64,000 bases of DNA, taken from the NCBI RefSeq assembly GCF_002078175.1, contig NZ_MWFK01000001.1, positions 682,001 to 746,000 on the forward strand. Direction: 5' to 3'. This DNA is from Streptomyces sp. M41(2017) (GTDB lineage: Bacteria; Actinomycetota; Actinomycetes; Streptomycetales; Streptomycetaceae). A model generated the notes under the pieces. The model was not told the DNA's origin and ran no database searches. It saw only the letters and a program-made list of their open reading frames with translations. Within the stretch, counting starts at the first letter, position 1; each line of letters begins with the position of its first letter. This document shows positions 46,321 through 57,464 of this stretch, in pieces. The position numbers and the translations under genes were made by a program.

Positions 46321-49173
46321 TCAGTGTCCCGCCACACTCAAGGCCCTGCCCGCACTCGTGACGGCGAGCGACCCGTCCTCGTCGGTCCGCAGCACCACCG
46401 CGCCCCCGGCCCGCAGCGCCTGCACGGTGCTCGGGGCGGGATGCCCGTAGACGTTGTCCCTGCCGCAGGAGATGAGCGCGAGGCGCGGCGCCACCCGGCG
46501 TATGAGCTCGGGATCCTGGTAGGCGGACCCGTGATGGGCGACCTTGAGCACGTCCACACCTCCTACCTCCAAAGCTGCGGGTGACCTCAACAGGGCCTGC
46601 TGCGCGGGTGGTTCGAGGTCTCCGAGCAGCAGAAGCCGCAGCCCGGCCGTCCGGACGAGCAGGGCGATGCTCGCGTCGTTCGGACCGTCCGGCGTCGGGG
46701 CCGGATCCGGTGGCGGCCACAGCACCTGCCAGTCGAGCGTGCCGGTGCGACGCCGCTCGCCGGCCGTGGCCCGGGTCACGGGGATGTGCCGCGCGGCCGC
46801 CTCCCTCCTGACGAACTCGGCCTGATCCGGCGGTTCCGCGAACCCGGTTGTCTCGATCGCGCCCACCGACCGCCCGTCGAGCACACCCGGCAGTCCCGCG
46901 ACATGGTCGGCGTGGAAGTGCGTGAGCACGACGAGCGGGATCCTGGTGACGCCGAGGGTGCTCAGACAGCGGTCGACCGCGGCCGGATCGGGCCCGGCGT
47001 CCACCACCACGGCGCTGCCGTCACCCGCGGAGAGGACCGTCGCGTCGCCCTGTCCCACGTCGCACATCACGAACCGCCAGCCGGGCGGCGGCCATCCCGT
47101 GATCACCCTCGTCAGCGGCGGCGGCTGCACCACGACCAGCAGGAACACCACCAGGCAGGCGCCGATCAGCCAGGGGTGCCGCAGCAGTCTCCGTCCCACG
47201 AGCACGACGACGACGGTGACGAGCGCCAGCAGACCGGCGCCCGCCCAACTGCCCGGCCAGTCCACTCCCCCACCGGGCAGGGCGGCGCCGGTGCGCGCGA
47301 TCTCCGCGATCCACCGGGCGGGCCAACTCGCGCACCACGCCAGGACCTTGGCGACCGGCATCGCCACGGAGGCCGTCGCCAGTGTCCCGAAGCCGAGCAC
47401 CGTGGCCGGCGCGACCGCGAACTCCGCGAGGAGATTGCACGGCACCGCCACCAGACTCACCCGCGCCGACAACACGGCGACCACGGGCGCGCACAGGGCC
47501 TGCGCCGCGCCGGCCGCGGCAAGCGCCTCCGCCAACCGGGGAGGCACCCGGCGCCGGCGCAACGCCGCACTCCAGCGCGGGGCGATCGTCAGCAGGGCGC
47601 CGGTGGCGAGCACCGACAGCAGAAAGCCGTAACTGCGGGACAGCCAGGGGTCGTACAGCACCAGCAGCAGTACCGCGGTGGCGAGCGCCGGGATCAGCGA
47701 TCTGCGGCGCCCGGTCGCGATGGCGAGCAGCGCGATCGATCCGCAGGCCGCCGCCCGCAGCACGCTCGGGTCCGGCCGGCACACGATCACGAAGGCGAGG
47801 GTGAGCGCGCCACCGAGCAGGGCGGTCGCCCGGAGCGGGACACCGAGCCGGGGTGCGAGTCCGCGCCGCTCCACCCGCTGGGCGAGGCCCGCCGGACCGA
47901 TGAACAGGGCGAGCAGAATCGTGAAGTTGCCGCCGCTGACGGCGAGGAGGTGGGTGAGGTCGGTCGCCTTGAAGGCCTCGTCCAGCTCCGGTGTGACCCG
48001 CGCGGTGTCCCCGACGACCAAGCCCGGGAGCAGCGCCCGGGCGTCCGCCTCCAGACCGTCGGTCGCCGCACGCAGCCCCTCCCGCAGCCGTCCGGCGAAC
48101 CGCTGCGGCCCCGACGGCTCCTCCACCACCTGCGGCGGCGCGCTCCCCCGGACCCGCAGCACCGCCGCGATGTCGTCCCCGCCGGACAGAGCCGGCACGA
48201 CCCTCGCCGCGACCCGCACCCGCGTGGACGGCAGCAGCGACAGCCAGGGGGAGCGCTCGCCGGCGCCCCGGCCGGGTCCGCGCGGCGAGCGCGCGTCGAC
48301 GATCACCAGCACCGGCGTCCGGGTGGCGAGCACCGAGCCGTCCGCCTCGACGATCCTCCTGACCCGCGCGTCGAAGAGCAGCGCCGTCGGCGCCATGTGG
48401 TCCCCGGTGATCCGGGGCCGGGTGAACCGTGGATCGGAGGTGACCTCCACGTCGGCCGTCACCTGGGCGAACCTCTTCGCCAGCGCGGGCACGGGGCCGC
48501 GCCGCACGTCCGCGCCGTGCAGCCCCGCGGAGGCCGCGGCCGCGGAGACACAGAGCAGCACGGCGGCCGCGGAGACGCGGGGCCACCCGCCCGGTCGTGC
48601 TCCTCCCCGCACCCGCCGGCCCGTGGAGACGCCGCGTCGGCGGACGGGACCTCCGAGTGCCGAGGCGGAAGCGGGTTCGCCTCCCGCCCCTGAACGCGCG
48701 TCGGACCGCCCGACCGACAACAGCAGGCCCCCGGCAACCAGCGACACCAACGCCACACCGGTGACCCACCCCGGCGACGCCCCCACCAGCAGGGCAGCCG
48801 TCGCCCAGACCGCCAGGGCAGGCGGCACGAGCCGGAGATCCACCGGCCCCTCCACCCGAGGGTGCGCGGCACCCAGCCGCTTCCCGGAGTCCGCGTGGAC
48901 GGACCTGCGGCCCGCGGCGTGTGAGGCCGGCTCGCTGCTCGCCGCACGCACATGCCCCACGCTCGTCGCCGCCCCGGCCGAGCACGTACCCGAAGGCGAC
49001 CCGCCCGAGGGCGTACGCGCAGGCGGTCCGACCGAGCGCGTACCTGGAAGCGGTCCTACCAAGCGCGTATCTGGAAGCGGTCCGGCCTGCGAAGGGTCAG
49101 CCGCCGACCCGGTACCGCTCGCGGCGCCACTCGCGGCGCCACTCCCGGCGCCCCTCTCCCCCCTGTCGCTCAT
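46321..49173 (-). CDS. comEC: ComEC/Rec2 DNA-uptake channel protein
   Basis: A 950-residue membrane protein. The first roughly 105 residues are low complexity (Gly/Ser/Pro/Arg with a repeated VGPLPGTRSVGP-like unit). Hydrophobic helices then form the DUF4131 and Competence domains; FKATDLTHLLAVSGGNFTI is the family hallmark. The C-terminal metallo-beta-lactamase domain has LTHFHADHVAGLPG and KVAHHGSAYQDP, as expected for degradation of one strand. ATG overlaps the comEA stop by 4 bp. Streptomycetes are not known to be naturally competent, so its role here is open. Confidence 0.92.
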   Translation of the reverse strand: MSDRGERGAGSGAASGAASGTGSAADPSQAGPLPDTRLVGPLPGTRSVGPPARTPSGGSPSGTCSAGAATSVGHVRAASSEPASHAAGRRSVHADSGKRLGAAHPRVEGPVDLRLVPPALAVWATAALLVGASPGWVTGVALVSLVAGGLLLSVGRSDARSGAGGEPASASALGGPVRRRGVSTGRRVRGGARPGGWPRVSAAAVLLCVSAAAASAGLHGADVRRGPVPALAKRFAQVTADVEVTSDPRFTRPRITGDHMAPTALLFDARVRRIVEADGSVLATRTPVLVIVDARSPRGPGRGAGERSPWLSLLPSTRVRVAARVVPALSGGDDIAAVLRVRGSAPPQVVEEPSGPQRFAGRLREGLRAATDGLEADARALLPGLVVGDTARVTPELDEAFKATDLTHLLAVSGGNFTILLALFIGPAGLAQRVERRGLAPRLGVPLRATALLGGALTLAFVIVCRPDPSVLRAAACGSIALLAIATGRRRSLIPALATAVLLLVLYDPWLSRSYGFLLSVLATGALLTIAPRWSAALRRRRVPPRLAEALAAAGAAQALCAPVVAVLSARVSLVAVPCNLLAEFAVAPATVLGFGTLATASVAMPVAKVLAWCASWPARWIAEIARTGAALPGGGVDWPGSWAGAGLLALVTVVVVLVGRRLLRHPWLIGACLVVFLLVVVQPPPLTRVITGWPPPGWRFVMCDVGQGDATVLSAGDGSAVVVDAGPDPAAVDRCLSTLGVTRIPLVVLTHFHADHVAGLPGVLDGRSVGAIETTGFAEPPDQAEFVRREAAARHIPVTRATAGERRRTGTLDWQVLWPPPDPAPTPDGPNDASIALLVRTAGLRLLLLGDLEPPAQQALLRSPAALEVGGVDVLKVAHHGSAYQDPELIRRVAPRLALISCGRDNVYGHPAPSTVQALRAGGAVVLRTDEDGSLAVTSAGRALSVAGH

Positions 49174-50888
49174 GGCTGCACCAGGTCCCGGAGGTCCGAG
49201 AATCGGCGATCGCCGATTCCGTTCACCTCGCGGAGTTCGTCGACCGCGCGGAACCCGCCGTGCGCCGTGCGGTAGTCGATGATGTGCCGGGCCAGCACGG
49301 GGCCGACTCCGGGCAGTGTGTCGAGCTGGTCGACCGTGGCCGTGTTGAGGGCGATCGGCGCCGAGGGTGCGGCACCGGCCGCGCCTCCTGCGGCTCCGGC
49401 CGGACCCGCTCCACTCGACCCCGCTCCGGAAAGCCCCGTTCCCGGTGGGGGCGCCGGCGCTCCGACCACGATCTGCTCCCCGTCGACCAGCAGACGCGCA
49501 CGGTTGAGCCCGCCGGTGTCCGTGCCGGGCCGCACGCCGCCGGCCGCCCGCAGGGCGTCCTCCACCCGGGAGCCCCTCGGCAGCCGCTGGAGTCCGGGGG
49601 CCCGCACCTTGCCGCCGACATCGACGACGATCCGGCTCCCGGCGGCACCGGCGGGGCCGGAGGCTCCGGTCGAGGCGCCCGCTCCCCGCGCCGAACCGGA
49701 CTGTCCGCGCTCCCCGCCCTTGCTCCCGAACGGCACCGCCGCCCGTACCACCTCGGGGGCACGCACCGGCTGCGGCCTGCCGACCCAGAAGTGCTGAACG
49801 GCGAAGACAGCGGCCGCGACCAGCAGCACGGTCAGCGCGGCCACGCTCCTGCGCTCCAGACCGCACCGCGACTGGAGCCACAACGGGAGCCGCTCCCGCA
49901 CGGCCGGCCCGACCCGCTCCCGCCACGCCCCGACACCTTCACCCGCACCCGCACCCTCCAGCTCGCCCGGAACCGCGTCATGACGCGAGGCGGGCCGGCT
50001 GGAACCGGAGCGCAGGTCGAGACGGGCAGCGGAATGCCGGTCGGGATCGGCGAGCCGGTCGCGCCGCACGTCGAAGCGGGTGTCCGGCAGCAGGCCGGCC
50101 TCGACGCCCGAGCGGCCGAGGGCCCCGCCACGAGACCGGGTGTCCCGGCCGCCATCGCCCCAGGCCCCCTCCCCCGATCCCGTCCGAGCCGGGTCGGGCC
50201 GTAACGACGCGGCGCGCGCCCGAAGCTGCCACTCGGCATACGCCCCCACCCCCCGGAAGTCCCGCCCCGCGGGCACGCTCGCCTCCGCAGGACGCTCGCC
50301 TCCCGGCGGACCCGTCGGGGCCCCGTTCCCGTTCCCGTCCCCGCGCCCGTTCCCGTTCCCGTCCCCGCGCCCGTTCCCATTCCCGTCCCCGCGCCCGTTC
50401 CCATTCCCGTCCCCGCGCCCGTTCCCGCCAGGAAGGCCCTTGGCGCCGTGCCCCGCACGTTCGCCCCTCTCCTCCTGAGGAACCTCGGCGCTCTCCCGAA
50501 TCCCGCCGCCGTCACCCAGCGGCCCGGTGCCCCGCACGGTGCTCCCCCGCGGACACCGCGATCCCCTCAGGTCCTCCAGGTTCCTCCAGCCCTCGGAACC
50601 TTCGGGACCCTCCGGGCCGGCCGGACTCAGCGGGCCCCCCGGCGCCTCCGGGCCGTCCCTCACCTCCGGATCCGCGCCCGGCGGATCGCTCCCCAACTCC
50701 CCGCGCCTCGTCTTTCGTTCGGCAAGGAGAGCCTCCGCACGCAGGCGCAGGGCGGCCGCCGACGCGTCGTGGCGGTGCGCGCGGCTTCGCGGGTGGTGCC
50801 GGCGGTGGCGGCTGCGGCCGTCGGAGACGGGGCCGCGGCCCGGGCCGCTGGTCGGAGTCGCGGTGCGTGAGCTCGATCGAAGTGCCAT
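49170..50888 (-). CDS. comEA: ComEA-like helix-hairpin-helix protein with repetitive N-terminus
   Basis: A 572-residue protein, far larger than usual ComEA. Residues 1-330 are low complexity: Arg/Ser/Pro-rich then four tandem GNGRGDGN octapeptides near residues 150-190. One membrane helix (SVAALTVLLVAAAVFAVQHF) near residue 360 precedes an SLBB domain (IVVDVGGKVRAPGLQRLPRG) and a C-terminal double HhH (ALNTATVDQLDTLPGVGPVL, ELREVNGIGDRRFSDL) that binds double-stranded DNA. Start taken at MALRSSSRT; an earlier in-frame start adds nine residues. Coupled to comEC. Confidence 0.88.
   Translation of the reverse strand: MALRSSSRTATPTSGPGRGPVSDGRSRHRRHHPRSRAHRHDASAAALRLRAEALLAERKTRRGELGSDPPGADPEVRDGPEAPGGPLSPAGPEGPEGSEGWRNLEDLRGSRCPRGSTVRGTGPLGDGGGIRESAEVPQEERGERAGHGAKGLPGGNGRGDGNGNGRGDGNGNGRGDGNGNGRGDGNGNGAPTGPPGGERPAEASVPAGRDFRGVGAYAEWQLRARAASLRPDPARTGSGEGAWGDGGRDTRSRGGALGRSGVEAGLLPDTRFDVRRDRLADPDRHSAARLDLRSGSSRPASRHDAVPGELEGAGAGEGVGAWRERVGPAVRERLPLWLQSRCGLERRSVAALTVLLVAAAVFAVQHFWVGRPQPVRAPEVVRAAVPFGSKGGERGQSGSARGAGASTGASGPAGAAGSRIVVDVGGKVRAPGLQRLPRGSRVEDALRAAGGVRPGTDTGGLNRARLLVDGEQIVVGAPAPPPGTGLSGAGSSGAGPAGAAGGAAGAAPSAPIALNTATVDQLDTLPGVGPVLARHIIDYRTAHGGFRAVDELREVNGIGDRRFSDLRDLVQP
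50323..50427 (-). repeat. Four tandem 24-bp repeats in comEA
   Basis: Four copies of a 24-bp unit starting CCGTTCCC (50323, 50347, 50371, 50395) plus a partial fifth encode GNGRGDGN. Copies 1-2 and 3-4 differ by one base (G/A). In frame, so copy-number change would keep the reading frame. Confidence 0.9.
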
Positions 50889-51054
50889 GCGTCGAGGATC
50901 CGGCAATCCGGCCACTCGCGATGATCATGGTCAATTCCGGTGGACGACCGCCCACTTGTGGATATCTCCGTCACTCACACGGACGCGGGCCCGGTCGGAC
51001 GCGCCTCGGGAGCCCCGGTCCGGTCGGTCGATCGCAGCCGATGAGCCGGGTGCC

Positions 51055-51900
51055 TCAGCGAGGCGAGACGACCGCCGCGAGCAGGCCGGGTCCCGTGTGC
51101 GCCCCGATCACCGCACCCACCTCGCTCACGTGGAGTTCGACGAGGCCGGGCACGCGTACGCGCAGCCGGTCGGCGAGGGCCGTCGCCCGCTCGGGGGTCG
51201 CCAGGTGGTGGACGGCGATGTCGACCTGGGCGCTGCCGGCACGCTCCGCGACGATCTCCTCCAGGCGGGCGATGGCCTTGGACGCCGTGCGGACCTTTTC
51301 GAGGAGTTCGATGCGGCCGTCGTCGAGCTGGAGCAGCGGCTTCACGGCGAGCGCGGACCCCAGCAGGGCCTGCGCGGCGCCGATTCGGCCGCCGCGGCGG
51401 AGGTAGTCGAGGGTGTCGACGTAGAAGAACGCGGACATGCCCGCGGCCCGCTTCTCGGCCGCCGTCACCGCGTCGTCGACGGTGCCGCCCGCCTCCGCGG
51501 ACTCGGCGGCTGCCAGCGCGCAGAATCCGAGGGCCATCGCGACCATCCCCGTGTCGACCACCCGCACCGGCACCGGTGCCTCCCGCCCGGCGAGCACGGC
51601 GGCGTCGTAGGTGCCGGAGAACTCCGAGGACAGGTGCAGGGAGACGATGCCGGTGGCACCGGACGCGGCGACCCGGCGGTAGGTCTCGGCGAACATCTCG
51701 GGGCTGGGCCGGGACGTCGTGACGGGGCGGCGCTTCTGGAGCGCCAGGGCCAGGGAACGGGCCGAGATCTCGGTGCCCTCTTCGAGCGCCTGGTCGCCGA
51801 GGACGACGGTCAGCGGGACCGCTGTGATGCCGTGGCGCTCCATCGTCCGCGTCGGCAGGTAGGCCGTGGAATCGGTGACGATCGCGACATGGCGGGACAT
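51055..51900 (-). CDS. DegV family fatty-acid-binding protein
   Basis: A 281-residue FakB/DegV protein. VAIVTDSTAYLPTRTMER at the N-terminus, TTSRPSPEMF, SLHLSSEFSGTYDAA and VDTLDYLRRGGRIGAA are the family blocks. It binds a single fatty acid and may present it to a FakA-type kinase; no fakA is adjacent. It sits between the comEA and leuS transcription units, on the same strand as both. Confidence 0.93.
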   Translation of the reverse strand: MSRHVAIVTDSTAYLPTRTMERHGITAVPLTVVLGDQALEEGTEISARSLALALQKRRPVTTSRPSPEMFAETYRRVAASGATGIVSLHLSSEFSGTYDAAVLAGREAPVPVRVVDTGMVAMALGFCALAAAESAEAGGTVDDAVTAAEKRAAGMSAFFYVDTLDYLRRGGRIGAAQALLGSALAVKPLLQLDDGRIELLEKVRTASKAIARLEEIVAERAGSAQVDIAVHHLATPERATALADRLRVRVPGLVELHVSEVGAVIGAHTGPGLLAAVVSPR

Positions 51901-51972
51901 GAGCTGGAGATTACCTGTCGATACGGGTGGGTGGCAGCCCGGGCCCCGGTGCCCGTCACCGGGGCGGCCGGA

Positions 51973-52704
51973 TCACGTGGTGCTCTCGGGGCGGGGCTTC
52001 TTCTGCCAGGGGTAGGTGGGGCGTTGGCCCGGCGGCGTGATGGCCGAGCGCGTCGGCTGCTCCGGTGTGCGGGAGCGCGGTGTCTCGGGCCAGGTCTGTC
52101 CGTCGGCGGTGCCGGCGTCCGCCGCGGGGGCGTCGGGCCAGGACGCGGCGGGCCCCGGTTCCTTCGTCCAGTGCCGTAGCGCTCCGGCCTCCATGTCGAT
52201 CTGGCTGCTCAGGGTGTCCAGGTCGTCGCCCGCGAAGCGGTGCGCCCGGTCGCGGGCGGCCCAGCGCAGGGAGTCCGCCGACCGCGTGATCCGCTCGGTG
52301 CGCTCGCGCAGGCCGGGCAGCCGGGTGGCCAGCGCGCCCCGGTCGGGCTCGGCCTCCAGGCGCTTCAGCTCGGCGTCCAGCTCGTGTCCGTGCGCGCTGA
52401 GCCGCTCGAAGAGGCTCAGGGACTCCTTGAGGGACTCGTCCTCCGCCACGCTCGCCTGGAGGGCCTCCTGGGTGGCCCGCATCGAGGTGCGCAGCTTCAG
52501 GCGGAGCTGGGCCAGCTCGCCCTGGGGGCCGAACTGGGTGAAGGTCTTCGCCCTCAGGGTGTGGTCCTCGACGGTGCGGCGGGCCTGCGTGATCGTGCGG
52601 TCGACGCCGCGCTTGGCGGCACCGACGACCTTCACCGTCGCGTAGGCGCCCAGCACCACGAACAGCAGGAAGAGCAGGGCGATCACGGTGATCACTGTTC
52701 CCAT
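51973..52704 (-). CDS. Membrane-anchored coiled-coil protein, unknown function
   Basis: A 243-residue protein with one N-terminal membrane helix (TVITVIALLFLLFVVLGAYA) followed by a long charged helical region (about residues 30-170) and a Pro/Thr-rich cytoplasmic tail. GAGGAGGAG lies upstream of adjacent GTG and ATG codons; the ATG is used here. It resembles generic actinobacterial membrane-anchored helical proteins and I cannot assign a family. It lies 142 bp after leuS, beyond that gene's terminator. Confidence 0.75.
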   Translation of the reverse strand: MGTVITVIALLFLLFVVLGAYATVKVVGAAKRGVDRTITQARRTVEDHTLRAKTFTQFGPQGELAQLRLKLRTSMRATQEALQASVAEDESLKESLSLFERLSAHGHELDAELKRLEAEPDRGALATRLPGLRERTERITRSADSLRWAARDRAHRFAGDDLDTLSSQIDMEAGALRHWTKEPGPAASWPDAPAADAGTADGQTWPETPRSRTPEQPTRSAITPPGQRPTYPWQKKPRPESTT

Positions 52705-52763
52705 CACACTCCTCCTCGGACCGGTCGCGGCAGGCGTGGCCGCGCTCTCAACGGTAAACGCTG

Positions 52764-52804
52764 CGGGCAGGTTCGGAGTTCCGGAAGAACCCCGAACCTG
52801 CCCG
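52764..52804 (-). terminator. Terminator of leuS
   Basis: CGGGCAGGTTCGG and CCGAACCTGCCCG form a perfect 13-bp stem (with a further GTTC/GAAC inner helix), 42 bases past the leuS stop. Confidence 0.75.
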
Positions 52805-52845
52805 TAGGGGACTACCCCGAGCCGCGCCGGCGAAGCCGTCCGGCC

Positions 52846-55731
<2,886 letters not shown>

Positions 55732-55784
55732 GATCCTCAAAGCTCCATCGATCGTCTCTGCCAGCGGCTGACACTCAGGAAATG

Positions 55785-55808
55785 AAAAAGCCCCTCGCAC
55801 AGGAGGGG
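55785..55808 (-). terminator. Attenuator terminator in the leuS leader
   Basis: On the minus strand CCCCTC-CTGTGC-GAGGGG-CTTTTT is a compact intrinsic terminator lying between the leader peptide and leuS, 54 bases before the leuS ATG. The clear T5 tract is unusual for this genome and supports conditional termination. Confidence 0.85.
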
Positions 55809-55854
55809 ACGCCGCGCCGATTCCGACCACGATTCGTCAGTGGTTCGGGACTGA

Positions 55855-55893
55855 TCAGCGCGGCTCGCTAAGCAGAAGGCGTACGGCACGCAT
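55855..55893 (-). CDS. leuS leader peptide MRAVRLLLSEPR
   Basis: Twelve codons: Met-Arg-Ala-Val-Arg-Leu-Leu-Leu-Ser-Glu-Pro-Arg, then TGA. Three consecutive leucine codons are CTT CTG CTT; CTT is among the rarest leucine codons at this GC content. TACCCT lies 6 bases before the ATG, as expected for a leaderless transcript. Stop to the terminator stem is 46 bases. The segment GCCGCGC (in the Glu-Pro-Arg codons) is complementary over 7 bases to GCGCGGC just before the terminator, so ribosome position could change folding. The mechanism (classical ribosome-mediated attenuation) is inferred. The peptide itself has no expected function. Confidence 0.8.
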   Translation of the reverse strand: MRAVRLLLSEPR

Positions 55894-55899
55894 GGCGTC

Positions 55900-55905
55900 A
55901 GGGTA
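55900..55905 (-). promoter_or_regulatory. -10 element of the leuS leader
   Basis: TACCCT on the minus strand fits the actinobacterial TANNNT -10, six bases before the leader-peptide ATG. No clear -35 is visible in the GC-rich sequence upstream. Confidence 0.5.
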
Positions 55906-56153
55906 CCGCAGCGCCCGCGCGGGCCGCGACGAGCTTTCGGGGCGCTCCGGCACTCCGTGCCACCCGCTCCGAGCACCGAAAAAGCTGAACAAAGTTCAAA
56001 TCTTACTTCGCGTAACGGACACCAGGGGACAACACAAAGACCTCATTGCCCTTTGGTAACAACGCAATAACTCAAACCTCGAACTCGCCCGTATCTCTCG
56101 ACCTAGAGTGCGGCTTCGGGACCGCTTCCCCGAACCGTTGGGAGTAACCCTCC
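55906..56153. other. Divergent spacer between leuS leader and cytochrome b gene
   Basis: About 250 bp, AT-rich for this genome between 55979 and 56100. It must hold the promoter of the cytochrome b gene; TAGAGT at 56104 is a possible -10 with no convincing -35. TGAAC-AAA-GTTCA (55986-55998) is a 5-bp inverted repeat. GGGAG lies 10 bases before the ATG at 56154. Confidence 0.5.
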
Positions 56154-57464
56154 ATGAACCCTCGTCGCAACAACAGCTCGCTTCCCCGAGCGGGCCGTTC
56201 GGCCTACGGGGCGGCCAGTGCTGCCGCCCTTCTCCTCATCCCCGTGGTCGTCCTGGTGGGAGGCAATGGAGTCCGTGACTTCCTGAACTTCGGCGCCGGC
56301 GTGCTGTCGCTGGTCGCTCTGTCGTGCTCGGTGATCTGGGGCCTCGTCGCCACCGACCGGATCTTCCTGAACACCCGCCAGCGGCTGGTGGCACAGGCCG
56401 TGCACCGGACCACCGCCGTCTCCTCCGTCGCCTTCCTGTTCCTGCACATCACGGTCAAGCTGGCCCTCGACCACACCACCCTGCTCGCCGCCCTCGTCCC
56501 CTTCGGCCTCGGCGTCACCGGCACGGCCGGCCTCATCGGCTTCGGCTCACTGGCCGCCCTGCTCATGGTCTTCACCGCGATCACCGGTGCCCTGCGGAGC
56601 GCCTTCGCCTCCCCGGCACCGATCGCGGCCCGCTGGCGCGCGGTGCACATGCTGGCCTACCCCGCCTGGTGCTCGGCGCTGGTCCACGGGCTCTACGCGG
56701 GTCGACAGGCGAAGCCGATCTTCACCATCCTCTACAGCCTGTGCCTCGTCGCGGTCATGGGCGCGCTGGCCCTGCGGGCGGCGCCCGCCCCCGTCAAGCG
56801 CAAGGTCGCGGCTCGCGTCCTCGCGCTCATGGGCAACAACAACGGCCCCGGCGCCCGCGACTTCCGCGAGGACCTGGACGCGTCCCGCGCGGCCAACGCG
56901 GAGGCCCCCCTGCCGGGCTTCTCGGCACGCTCGGCCCGGCCCCCCGTGGGCGGCAACTTCGTCCCCTCCCAGCGCATGGACTCCCCCTCCGCGCCGTACG
57001 AGACCGCCGCGGAAGCAGGCGCGGCGAACGCGGGCACGAACGGTTTCGCCGCGGCCTACCGGGCCGTGTCCACCCCCGGTGGCGACGGCTCCGGGGCCGG
57101 CGGGACGCAGCAGTTCCCCATGCCGCCCGCCATGCAGCCGACCGAGATGTTCCCCCGCGTCGACGTCGGCGGCGGGTCGGGCAGCTGGCCCGTCCCCTCG
57201 CCGCCCCCTGTCGGCGAGGCCCCGCAGTCGGCGTACGACCCGCTGGCCGACACGGGATACAACATCCCGGTCTATGACAATCCGGCCGTCGATGCGTACG
57301 GCATGAGTGACGTGTACGACACCGGTGAGTCGAATGCCGCCTATCGCACGTACAACACCAACGACACGTACGACAGCGGTCCCACGCCTGACGTACTGCC
57401 GGGCGCCTTCGACGCTCCTGGCTCCGGTGAATCATGGAACGCCCCTTCCGGAGGCTTTAAGTGA
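56154..57464 (+). CDS. Bis-heme cytochrome b (ferric reductase-like) membrane protein
   Basis: A 436-residue protein. Residues 15-205 contain six hydrophobic segments. His84 and His98 (spacing 14) in one helix and His165 and His178 (spacing 13) in another are the pattern of two stacked b hemes seen in ferric reductase/NOX-type transmembrane domains. The C-terminal half (about 215-436) is a soluble tail rich in Pro, Gly, Tyr, Asn and Asp with repeats such as YDTGESNAAYRTYNTNDTYDSG, with no flavin or NAD domain. The following NuoF-like gene starts inside its stop (GTGA), so the reductase half is probably encoded separately. Confidence 0.75.
   Translation: MNPRRNNSSLPRAGRSAYGAASAAALLLIPVVVLVGGNGVRDFLNFGAGVLSLVALSCSVIWGLVATDRIFLNTRQRLVAQAVHRTTAVSSVAFLFLHITVKLALDHTTLLAALVPFGLGVTGTAGLIGFGSLAALLMVFTAITGALRSAFASPAPIAARWRAVHMLAYPAWCSALVHGLYAGRQAKPIFTILYSLCLVAVMGALALRAAPAPVKRKVAARVLALMGNNNGPGARDFREDLDASRAANAEAPLPGFSARSARPPVGGNFVPSQRMDSPSAPYETAAEAGAANAGTNGFAAAYRAVSTPGGDGSGAGGTQQFPMPPAMQPTEMFPRVDVGGGSGSWPVPSPPPVGEAPQSAYDPLADTGYNIPVYDNPAVDAYGMSDVYDTGESNAAYRTYNTNDTYDSGPTPDVLPGAFDAPGSGESWNAPSGGFK

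Noticed and set aside
55732..55830. Longer leuS start upstream of [12 protein letters not shown]
   Set aside because: The extension would read through the leader terminator hairpin and match no synthetase N-terminus.
55986..55998. Possible LexA (SOS) box TGAAC-AAA-GTTCA
   Set aside because: The Gram-positive box needs GAAC-N4-GTTC; the gap here is 3 bases and no SOS gene follows.
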